A stretch of 64,000 nt of DNA from Stanieria cyanosphaera PCC 7437 (lineage in GTDB: Bacteria > Cyanobacteriota > Cyanobacteriia > Cyanobacteriales > Xenococcaceae), in NCBI RefSeq assembly GCF_000317575.1, contig NC_019748.1, positions 124,001-188,000 of the forward strand, read 5' to 3'. A program made the position numbers and the translations under genes. The first letter of the stretch is position 1. Each line of letters begins with the position of its first letter. The notes beneath the pieces were generated by a model. That model had not been told where the DNA came from. It made no database searches and saw nothing but the letters and a program-made list of their open reading frames with translations. Below, one piece after another: positions 7,719-15,452 of the stretch.

Positions 7719-7772
7719 GTAGGGAACGGGGCGGATAAAGCCTCGAATTCACTTCGAGGCACGGGTCCCTAC
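7719..7772. repeat. palindromic repeat downstream of pstS
   Basis: A 54-bp element bounded by GTAGGGA and TCCCTAC with an internal perfect hairpin GCCTCGAA/TTCGAGGC (7740-7747 and 7753-7760). GC-rich against an AT-rich background. Its GTAGGG/CCCTAC ends resemble the other palindromes of this window (11584, 15378, 24378). It sits between convergent pstS and the TPR gene and could stop transcription, but there is no T run. Confidence 0.7.
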
Positions 7773-7850
7773 ATGATTTAGGTTTTATTGGTATTGCTTA
7801 TTTCTTTGTTATTGGTTTGTAACTACACAGATGCTTAAATCAGAACAATT

Positions 7851-9677
7851 TTATTGATACTCTTGCAATAAAGTTGGTAAATAATCGTAACCATCAACTC
7901 CTATAACAGGAATAATTAAAGAGCGGACTTGTTGTAATAAATTTTGAAAGCCTTCTTCTCCTACTTGTCCCTTTAAAATTGTTAGTAACCCCGCAGGTTG
8001 TCGCCATTCAATGGCTTCGATTTGCTTGAGTAAATACATTCCTAGACAACTAGAATAGACAGTCTGAGACAGATTGGTTAACTGATAATAAGCTTCGGCT
8101 AGATAAACAAAGCTCAATCCTTGTAAATAAATATTTTGAGCTACCTGAGCTAATTGCACTCCTTTTTCCAAAGATGGTATGGCGGTTGCTGGTTGAGATA
8201 AAATTACGTAAGCAATGCCTAGGCTGTTATAACCAAACGCTTGACTAAAAACATCTCCTAATTTTTCAGCGAGATTCAATCCTTGTTCGAGATAACGAAT
8301 CGCTTCTTGATAAACTTCTGTATCTAAACTATCTAGTTGTCGGGCAGAAAATACTTTACTGTAGCCTAAATTAACTAAAGCATTTGCTTCACCTAATCGA
8401 TCTCCGACTTGACGAGCTAAAATTAAAGCTCTCTGACTATAGTTGATGGCAGTTTCATAATCTTGTTGATGAACACAAATGCGACTAAGGTGATTAAAAT
8501 TAGCAATTTCACAAATACGATCTTTGGTTTCTCTGGCAATTACTACAGCTTCTTGGTGAAATTCGTTAGCTTTGGCGTATCTTCCTAGGGTGCGTTGGGA
8601 ATAACCCAATAGAGTTAGAATACGAGCTTTTTCTCCTGTACCTGATACTTGTTTGAGAGGTTCATCAAAATATTGAAGAGTGTTTTGTAAGTTTTCTCCT
8701 GAAAAAGAAATAAACACCCCGCTATAAAGGGGAAAATCATCTCTGACTGCAAAAGTTCTCAGCGTTTGCAACATCAGTTGAAAACAACCATCGCTTAATT
8801 GATAACTGCTTGCCGAAAAAAGACTCGATAACTCTCCCCAAATAATGGCAAAAGAAAGAAAAGTACTATAAGAAAGTTGCTTACCAAATTTAGCGTTGTA
8901 AGGTTGTTGATCGAACCAATTGACTAAACCTCTTTCTAGGTAATGTAATAAAATAACCAACTCTACCCAAGCTCGTAATTCGGCACGACTGGCAAACTGT
9001 ACAAACTCTGTGAGAGGATGATTTTGTCCTAAAGTTGCAAATAACTGCCTAGGTAAAGGACTATTAACTTTTTTTGCCCAAAAACGCCAAGGATTGTTTG
9101 GTTCGGGTTCAAAACCAATGTAACTTTTCCCTGCTTCATAGATCCAGCTAACCAAATCTCCTTCCAAATCAGCAAAAGATTTTAAACCATCAATGATACC
9201 TATAGCTAATTGAGCTAATTGATGGTTGTTTTGGTTATCAGCAGTTGATTTTAAAGCTTTAGCTAACTGTTGCAGTTGATTTCTAGTTAAAGCTTGATTT
9301 TGATTTGGATCGATCGCATCAATTAAAGCGAGTAAATAGCGATCGCTTTCACTAGCTGTAATTTGGGTTTGAGCAGAAACAATCACTTGGTTTGACTGAT
9401 TTTCTGCTTGCCATCTCTGCCATTCTCCCTCGATAGTTTCTAAAGCTCTTAAGATGCGAGCAGCTTTTAGTTTCTTTTCTAATTGCGCTGTCGTAGTTTC
9501 GATTCTACTTGCCAAACAGCGTTCAAAAATTTCTCCTGTACCGCGCTCTATTCCTTCATGAAGCATTCGATATACTTGCGTTTTGGAACGAATTTTTCCT
9601 TGCAGAGTGAGATCAACAATGCGATCGATTAAATCAAAATAGCGGTTAGATAAGGAATTAATTTCTGATTCTGACAC
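7851..9677 (-). CDS. tetratricopeptide-repeat protein (unknown function)
   Basis: A 608-residue soluble protein. The N-terminal half (about 1-340) is helical, with no recognised domain. From about 345 to 560 there are TPR units of the kind found in large cyanobacterial TPR proteins: GEKARILTLLGYSQRTLGRY, NFNHLSRICVHQQDYETAI, GEANALVNLGYSKVFSARQ, AFGYNSLGIAYVILSQPATA. TPRs mediate protein-protein contacts. The start is GTG (9675-9677). No signal peptide or membrane segment. It diverges from the LivH gene across 89 bp. The N-terminal half could hold a novel domain. Confidence 0.8.
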   Translation of the reverse strand: MSESEINSLSNRYFDLIDRIVDLTLQGKIRSKTQVYRMLHEGIERGTGEIFERCLASRIETTTAQLEKKLKAARILRALETIEGEWQRWQAENQSNQVIVSAQTQITASESDRYLLALIDAIDPNQNQALTRNQLQQLAKALKSTADNQNNHQLAQLAIGIIDGLKSFADLEGDLVSWIYEAGKSYIGFEPEPNNPWRFWAKKVNSPLPRQLFATLGQNHPLTEFVQFASRAELRAWVELVILLHYLERGLVNWFDQQPYNAKFGKQLSYSTFLSFAIIWGELSSLFSASSYQLSDGCFQLMLQTLRTFAVRDDFPLYSGVFISFSGENLQNTLQYFDEPLKQVSGTGEKARILTLLGYSQRTLGRYAKANEFHQEAVVIARETKDRICEIANFNHLSRICVHQQDYETAINYSQRALILARQVGDRLGEANALVNLGYSKVFSARQLDSLDTEVYQEAIRYLEQGLNLAEKLGDVFSQAFGYNSLGIAYVILSQPATAIPSLEKGVQLAQVAQNIYLQGLSFVYLAEAYYQLTNLSQTVYSSCLGMYLLKQIEAIEWRQPAGLLTILKGQVGEEGFQNLLQQVRSLIIPVIGVDGYDYLPTLLQEYQ

Positions 9678-9766
9678 GGCATTAGCTGCAATAGTACTAT
9701 TCTTTAATTTAATAAATTTTTCGACTTGATATTAAAATATATTCGTCTTGCCAGAAAACAACCCGA

Positions 9767-10624
9767 ATGGATCTTCAATTAATTTTTAATGGTATTGCTG
9801 TTGGTAGTGTGCTTGCCTTAGCTGCAATTGGATTGACTTTAACTTATGGTATTTTGCGTCTCTCCAACTTTGCTCATGGAGACTTTTTAACTTTAGGCGC
9901 ATATTTAACTTGGTTAGCAAATGTTAATGGTGTCAATATTTGGTTGGCAATGGTACTAGGAGCAATAGGTACAGTTATCGCGATGCTGATTAGTGAGTTT
10001 CTGTTGTGGAAACCCATGCGCGATCGCAGAGCTACTTCTACTACTCTTATTATTATCTCAATTGGGTTAGCTTTATTTCTTCGCAGTGGGATTCTGTTAA
10101 TTTGGGGTGCTAGTAACCAATCTTACGATTTACCTGTAGTACAAGCTCTTGATGTAGGTGGCGTTAGAATTGCTTATTATCGTATCGTTGTGATTGTCTT
10201 AGCAATTATTGCGATCATTGCCCTTCACTTTTTATTACAAAAAAGTAAAATGGGTAAAGCTATGCGCGCAGTCGCCGATAATATCGATCTAGCTAGAGTA
10301 TCAGGAATTAATGTTGAACAAGTAGTCCTTTGGACTTGGATTATTGTTGGGATATTAACGGCGATATCTGGAGGAATGTACGGTTTAATCACCGCAGTAC
10401 GTCCTAATATGGGTTGGTTTTTGATTTTGCCTCTGTTTGCTTCAGTTATCTTAGGCGGAATTGGTAATGTTTACGGAGCAATTGTTGGTGCGTTAATTAT
10501 TGGTGTTGCTCAAGAATTAAGTGTGACGGTTCTCAATTCTCAATATAAATTAGGGGTTGCTTTGTTGATTATGGTAATTATTTTGTTTATTCGTCCCCAA
10601 GGATTATTTAAAGGAACAGCTTAA
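9767..10624 (+). CDS. livH: branched-chain/neutral amino-acid ABC transporter permease, LivH type
   Basis: Polytopic permease of 285 residues, the LivH half of a HAAT-family importer (NatD in the cyanobacterial N-I system). Hallmarks: NGIAVGSVLALAAIGLTLTY at the N-terminus, RLSNFAHGDFLTLGAY, KAMRAVADNIDLARVSGIN (the cytoplasmic EAA-like loop that contacts the ATPase) and LFIRPQGLFKG at the end. About eight membrane helices. None of the partner genes (binding protein, LivM, two ATPases) are next to it, so they must be elsewhere, as is common for Nat components in cyanobacteria. Confidence 0.92.
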   Translation: MDLQLIFNGIAVGSVLALAAIGLTLTYGILRLSNFAHGDFLTLGAYLTWLANVNGVNIWLAMVLGAIGTVIAMLISEFLLWKPMRDRRATSTTLIIISIGLALFLRSGILLIWGASNQSYDLPVVQALDVGGVRIAYYRIVVIVLAIIAIIALHFLLQKSKMGKAMRAVADNIDLARVSGINVEQVVLWTWIIVGILTAISGGMYGLITAVRPNMGWFLILPLFASVILGGIGNVYGAIVGALIIGVAQELSVTVLNSQYKLGVALLIMVIILFIRPQGLFKGTA

Positions 10625-10690
10625 AAAATTCAATATACTAAAATCAAATCAAAATGAGTAAAGTTTGCTTACGCATCCTTTCAATTAATT

Positions 10691-11278
10691 ATGGATACAA
10701 TTGCTGTTAGTCTACCCTCCCCTTTGCAATTATCTATCGATTTAACTGACGAACAGTTTTGGCAACTTTGTCAGCGTAACCGTGATTATCGTTTTGAAAG
10801 GAACGCTCAAGGGGATTTAATTGTTATGTCGCCTACGGGAAGTGATACAGGTAGAAGAAATATTAAAATAACTACGCAACTAGAAATTTGGAATCAACAA
10901 ACTAAATTAGGTGTCGCTTTTGATTCTTCTACAGGTTTTAAACTTCCTAATGGTGCGGAACGTTCACCCGATGCTTCTTGGGTAAAAAAAGAACAATGGG
11001 AATCATTAACTTTGGAAGAAAAAGAAAGATTTGCCCCAATTTGTCCTGATTTTGTGGTGGAATTACGTTCTAAAACTGATGCTCTTAAACCTTTACAAGA
11101 AAAGATGCAAGAGTATGTTGATAATGGTACTAAATTAGGTTGGTTAATCGATCGCCAAAATCAGCAAGTAGAAGTTTATCGTGTAGAGCAAGAAGTAGAA
11201 ATAATTAAGTCTCCTCAAACTTTATCAGGAGAAAATATTTTACCTGGCTTTGTTTTAGATTTGGCAGAGATTTTGTAA
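10691..11278 (+). CDS. Uma2-family (DUF820) restriction-endonuclease-fold protein
   Basis: Protein of 195 residues of the Uma2 family, extremely expanded in cyanobacteria. Features: LTDEQFWQLCQRNRDYRFER, GDLIVMSPTG, GFKLPNGAERSPDASWV and CPDFVVELRSKTD, the last containing the D...ExK-like catalytic arrangement of PD-(D/E)XK nucleases (here E-L-R-S-K). C-terminal GWLIDRQNQQVEVYR is typical. Biological role of the family is not settled; a nuclease of mobile origin is usually assumed. It follows livH by 66 bp and opens the accessory stretch. Confidence 0.88.
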   Translation: MDTIAVSLPSPLQLSIDLTDEQFWQLCQRNRDYRFERNAQGDLIVMSPTGSDTGRRNIKITTQLEIWNQQTKLGVAFDSSTGFKLPNGAERSPDASWVKKEQWESLTLEEKERFAPICPDFVVELRSKTDALKPLQEKMQEYVDNGTKLGWLIDRQNQQVEVYRVEQEVEIIKSPQTLSGENILPGFVLDLAEIL

Positions 11279-11305
11279 ATAGCAATTTATTATTGTTTTT
11301 TTTAT

Positions 11306-11548
11306 TTACTCAAAATAGCGTTTAAATCTGCTATCGAAGTGATGTTTTTTATTTTGATTGCAATGACTACAAAGAGTTTGAAGATTACTAATATCGTTAC
11401 TTCCACCTGTAGCTAAGGAAATAATATGATCGATATTTAGTTTGGTTTCTTGTTCAGTTTTACCACAACTTTGGCATTGATAATTATCGCGTTGTAATAC
11501 ATATTGTTTAACCGAATTTGGAATATTTATTCTGGGCGTTTTGGACAT
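11306..11548 (-). CDS. small HNH endonuclease
   Basis: Eighty residues forming one HNH domain: VLQRDNYQCQSCGKTEQET supplies the first CxxC, LNIDHIISLATGGSNDISNL supplies the catalytic histidine and the N, and LCSHCNQNKKHHF supplies the second CxxC. The two CxxC pairs bind structural zinc. Such minimal HNH proteins occur as solitary genes, in homing elements, and beside restriction or defence genes. It converges on the Uma2 gene; the ends are 27 bp apart. Confidence 0.85.
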   Translation of the reverse strand: MSKTPRINIPNSVKQYVLQRDNYQCQSCGKTEQETKLNIDHIISLATGGSNDISNLQTLCSHCNQNKKHHFDSRFKRYFE

Positions 11549-11583
11549 TCAATTTTGGTGTTATTTATAAATAAATATATTTT

Positions 11584-11611
11584 GTAGGGGTAATTCGCGA
11601 ATTGCCCCTAC
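11584..11611. repeat. 28-bp palindrome
   Basis: GTAGGGG and CCCCTAC arms enclose AATTCGCGAATT; only one base pair of the 28 is mismatched. It lies in the HNH/KGK intergenic gap. Same length and end design as the palindromes at 18754, 19270 and 24378. Confidence 0.8.
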
Positions 11612-11662
11612 CTACATGACGGATAATCCTTACATAAATCGTAAATTAATTCACAATTATAT

Positions 11663-12061
11663 TTATTGTTTAGAGATAGTTGAACGGATATCGTCTAAAG
11701 AATTGTTATCGATTTTATGATTGTCGATTTTTTCTGCTTCTTCAGGTTCGTCTGGGCAAAATTCTAAGACTACTCTCATTCTGATTTTGCCTTTTTTCCA
11801 ACTATTAAAATTAGGCTCTAATATTTCTGCATCAACGCCTTGAGTATTCCAATAAGAACCGAAATTTCTTAATACCAAAGAACCACTACCTGATTGTTTA
11901 AGTTGTTCTTCTACTTCTTGCAAAGTTTTATTACTAAATATTTGATTGGCAACTTCTAATAATTTACTGATTTTTAAAACACAATGATTACCAATAGAGA
12001 TTACTACAGAATTATTATTTATATCGCGGTAAGTTTTAGAAAAATTGTTGTCAGTAGTCAT
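11663..12061 (-). CDS. KGK-domain protein 1
   Basis: One of three adjacent KGK-family proteins (a small cyanobacteria-restricted family of unknown function). Length is 132 residues. It has the family core: an N-terminal region with SIGNHCVLKISKLLEVANQ, a middle LVLRNFGSYWNTQGVDAEIL and the naming motif NSWKKGKIRMRVVLEFCPDE (about 87-106). The C-terminal tail is acidic and polar with LDDIRSTIS, equivalent to LDEVRQEI in the next gene. Third and last gene of the minus-strand KGK run; 20 bp separate it from the second. Confidence 0.8.
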   Translation of the reverse strand: MTTDNNFSKTYRDINNNSVVISIGNHCVLKISKLLEVANQIFSNKTLQEVEEQLKQSGSGSLVLRNFGSYWNTQGVDAEILEPNFNSWKKGKIRMRVVLEFCPDEPEEAEKIDNHKIDNNSLDDIRSTISKQ

Positions 12062-12081
12062 AGTATTTACTAATTTTAAAA

Positions 12082-12444
12082 TTAACTATTAATTATTTCT
12101 TGGCGCACTTCATCCAAGGGTGATTCTGTTTTATCTGGTTCAAACTCTAATGTAACTTTGATTTTTATCTTTCCTTGCTGCCAGCCTTTAGAACCCGCTC
12201 GTAAAATAGAAAATTTTACACCTTCTTCAAACCATATATCATTTGCTTGTCCAAAATTAGGACGCATTGGTATAATGTGTATCTTATGTGGTGAATTTTT
12301 TAAATATTCATATAGCTGATTTGGAATAACAGTTTTAAATGCTTCAGTTATTGCTTGCTTGATTTTTCCTACTTTCAATAATTGCTCACCGAAAGATAAA
12401 ACATCATCATCTTTACATTGTTTTAAAAATTCGTTTAATTCCAT
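12082..12444 (-). CDS. KGK-domain protein 2
   Basis: KGK-family protein of 120 residues when started at the ATG 12442-12444, which has an AAGG ribosome site 5 nt ahead. A longer in-frame extension would reach into the first KGK gene and begins with unrelated sequence, so it is rejected. Core: ELNEFLKQCKDDDVLSFGEQ, FEEGVKFSILRAGSKGW, then WQQGKIKIKVTLEFEPDKTE and SPLDEVRQEI. The end TESPLDEVR is nearly identical to that of KGK protein 3 (TESPLDPIR), so these two are the closest pair and probably arose by tandem duplication. Function unknown. Confidence 0.78.
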   Translation of the reverse strand: MELNEFLKQCKDDDVLSFGEQLLKVGKIKQAITEAFKTVIPNQLYEYLKNSPHKIHIIPMRPNFGQANDIWFEEGVKFSILRAGSKGWQQGKIKIKVTLEFEPDKTESPLDEVRQEIINS

Positions 12445-12493
12445 TATTATTACCTTGATTTGATAATAGTAGTTGTGTTGATAATAACTATTT

Positions 12494-12778
12494 TTATTCC
12501 ATCTCTTTCCTGATGGGATCGAGTGGAGATTCAGTTTCATCTGGAGAAAACTGTAAAACTATTTTGACTTTGCCTTTTTTCCATCCCTGATTAGGAGTTA
12601 ATAATTGACAGGGAACACCATCAACACACCATTTTTCCATTTTATTTTTATCTATCCTTTTTCCAAGCTCTTGTAAAAACTCTTCTACTTTATAAGTGTG
12701 ATGGGCAATTAAAATATTGTCATCTCGATTTACGGATAAAACTTCGTCTTGATCTATAACTTGTTTTTGCTCTTCCAT
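12494..12778 (-). CDS. KGK-domain protein 3
   Basis: Smallest of the three KGK proteins (94 residues). Core motifs: DEVLSVNRDDNILIAHHTYK, VDGVPCQLLTPNQGWKKGK and VKIVLQFSPDETESPLD. The region between the N-terminal block and the KGK motif is shorter than in the other two. It is the first gene of the KGK run and lies 50 bp downstream of the dynamin-like gene end (12829), in the same direction, so co-transcription with it is possible. Confidence 0.8.
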   Translation of the reverse strand: MEEQKQVIDQDEVLSVNRDDNILIAHHTYKVEEFLQELGKRIDKNKMEKWCVDGVPCQLLTPNQGWKKGKVKIVLQFSPDETESPLDPIRKEME

Positions 12779-12828
12779 TTGATTTATTGGTGTAGTTAAT
12801 TAGAGGTGGGCATTGCCCACCTTAAGGG

Positions 12829-15293
12829 TTAGATTTCGGTTATAGCAAGAAGTGATTCGCTTTGACTGTAATCTTGGTTATCTTCATCAAATTGAACGGG
12901 TTCTTTGGCAATTTTATTCATCACAATTACTGGTAATTGATGTTCGTAAACTTGAATTGCTTGCAGACAATTATTAATGCTAGAAACTGCTTGATTGTAT
13001 TGCTCGATTTTCTGTTCGATTTCGATTTGTAATCTTTGATTGCGAGCAATTTTTTCGGCTGCTTCTTGTTCTAAAGTCTGTTCGAGATTGGCGCGTGCTT
13101 GGGGATATTGTTGTAAGATTTCGTCTGCTTGTTGGGTTGCTGTCGGTAGTAAATGAGTTTTCAAGGTTTGATTGATGGTTTGACGGAAGTTACGACGAAT
13201 GGTGGTAGAAACTTTGGGTTCAAAATCCAACTTTAATAACTGACGGATGGCAGGTTCGGCTTCTACCATACTCTGACAGTCATAACCTTGAGATGTTTGT
13301 TGCAAAGTTTGCCGAAATTGATAAATTGAAAAGGTACCCTCGTCATAAAATCGGGGACTTTCTCTTACATAGCGATCGCACTCCGTCTTAGCTTCACTAA
13401 TTAAGGCATGGGTTAATTGGGTTTCTAGTTGTTTGAGTTGAGTTTCAATACCTCCATCGTTATCCAAGAGGCGATACAACTGACGGTAATACTCGGCTTG
13501 TTTGACTCGATCTAATAAGCGTTGACAGAAGATTTGGACTAATTTATTTGATTCTTCGACTAAAACATCTTCCAATTCGTTGGCGAGATGATACAAAGCT
13601 TCGACTAAGACGGCAATTAAGGGTGCGGTGGCGTTACGGGGATGGGAAAGAGTAGCGCGACTATAAGCATTGGCGACAGAAAAGGTTTGTAGAAGTTCAT
13701 CGAGACGACTTACCATTCTCGCTTTTAATTGACGAAAATCTTGTTCAAAAGTAGGATCGCCGTTGGTAACAATTAGATTTACTTCGCTTTCAATGTGATG
13801 ACAAAATTCTTTTCCAGCTTGTTGGAGTTGTTGATTGAGTTGTCTCAATTCTTGCTGTTTCATTGCCTCAATTTCATGAGGTTGACTGTCTAAATCTTGC
13901 AGTTGTTGAAGATAATATTTTTTGAGATTAATACATAAAGGTTGTAGATCGTCGGCAAGAGTAGCAAACAGTTGAGGACGTTTTTCTTCAGTAAGATAAC
14001 GAGTAATGGCAGTGCGAAATTCTTCAATGCCACTATCCGTAATTAACTGTTGAATTAAATCTTTTCCTGATTCATTAAGGATACGACAATAGTTTTCATT
14101 GGGTGTTTCGTAACTATTAACCGAAACCTTAAAATTAGTGCGAGTTAGTTTACCAGAATTAGCACAGTAATTATTAAACTCACTAACAAATTGTGGTGTT
14201 TCTTCTTCCCCACCAATACCTTTAACACTTTCCGCAAAAATAGTATTTAAACCGAAGCGATCGCTACTATTCGTATTTTTGATTTGGCTGCCATAAAAAC
14301 CAAGTAAACCACTGGTTTTATAAACTTTAGTATTATCCCGAAATTGAGTTTGAATTAAACTATCTAAACGCTGTCGCAATTGCCCGTTATACCAAGTTTC
14401 ATCGATACGATTAAAAACATAAAAAACACGATCTCTTATACCAGAATTCGACCGCATTTTCTCCATTAATTCTGTTTCTTCTGAAGTCATTTCTCCTGCT
14501 GCTGCTGGTTTAAGGACACAAATTACCGCAGAAGTATCAGGATGTTCGATCTTGTTATAAGTTAATTCGGCATCTTTTTTAACTGGCGCATCAATCCCTG
14601 GCAAATCTACTAAAACATTGCCATCTTTTAGTAAGGGATGATAACAGTAATATCTAATTTTTTTAAAACTGCACTATTACTTCCTCGTCGAGCATAACTT
14701 GCTGCTTCGGCTAAATTAGAAAAGTGAAATTGCTCCATTGAATAGGTAGCATTTTGAGTAGTATGAATGCGGTCTTTATTATTAACAAATCCTTCTAATA
14801 ATAAACTTAGAGCTTTAGCTTGTTTGGCTCGTTCCGATTTACTTTCACCACCTTCTTGAGCAATAATATTGCTACAGTTTTCTTGTAGTGCTTGAATTAC
14901 TTGAAGTGGGTGAATACTATCTTTAACAAAGATGCCTAATTTTTGACAAAGTAAGGTGGCTTGTTCTCTAATTTCTGCTTCACTTAAAAAAGTTAAAACT
15001 ACTCTTTCTTGTTCAGATTCGGCATACTCAATATAACATTCCGTTCCTGTCGCATGACCTTCCGCACTATATAGTAATTGTCGCTCTAAAAGGGCATTAA
15101 TCAACATCGATTTTCCTGCACTAAAAGCACCAGCAAAAACAATCTCAAATTTAGGCGAAATTGCTTTTTTTAAAGATGCTTCAATTGAGGTAGTATCTTG
15201 TTGATGATGTAAGCTTGGTTCTTGTTGAAATAAAGTTAATAAGCTATTAACATTTTCTGATAAGTTCGCACAGTGAGGAGAAGGGTAATTCAT
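12829..15293 (-). pseudogene. dynamin-like GTPase, reading frame broken by a 1-nt shift
   Basis: Bacterial dynamin-family GTPase, a large membrane-remodelling type of about 815 residues if intact. The first part (start ATG 15291-15293; in frame to 14628) has the P-loop GAFSAGKSMLINALL and switch I threonine in HATGTECYIEY, then runs KKLDITVIIPY and stops. One base out of frame the strand continues CYHPLLKDGNVLVDLPGIDA (G3 box DLPG) and the rest follows to 12829: CVLKPAAAGEMTSEETEL, FNRIDETW (G4, NRID), then a long coiled-coil/helical stalk. A missing base near 14644-14648 (expected ACTTGT, seen ACTGT) explains this. It is a real mutation or a sequencing error; a TTG inside DLPG is not a plausible separate start. 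Confidence 0.85.
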
Positions 15294-15377
15294 ATACAAA
15301 ATAAACAGTTACAGTGATTCTATTGTTAGAATTCCCATTTCCTTAATCAATTATTTCTATTGATTTGAATGACATTA

Positions 15378-15425
15378 GTAGGGGCGCGAATAGCACTTAC
15401 CCTAAGATTCGTCAATAGCCCCTGC
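15378..15425. repeat. GTAGGGGCG...CCCCTGC palindromic element
   Basis: A 48-bp element bounded by GTAGGGGC and GCCCCTGC with a poorly paired centre, in the gap between the dynamin-like gene start and the ClC gene end. Another, degenerate member of the GTAGGG/CCCTAC repeat family of this window. Confidence 0.55.
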
Positions 15426-15452
15426 GTTCGTTAAATATGATGTTCTCATCCC

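Noticed and set aside
12445-12540. N-terminal extension of KGK protein 2 upstream to 12540
   Set aside because: The extension overlaps the end of the neighbouring KGK gene and has unrelated composition; an ATG with AAGG site at 12444 fits the family.
14628-14660. Programmed ribosomal frameshift in the dynamin-like gene
   Set aside because: No slippery heptamer precedes the stop, and a single missing base explains the break; mutation or sequencing error preferred.
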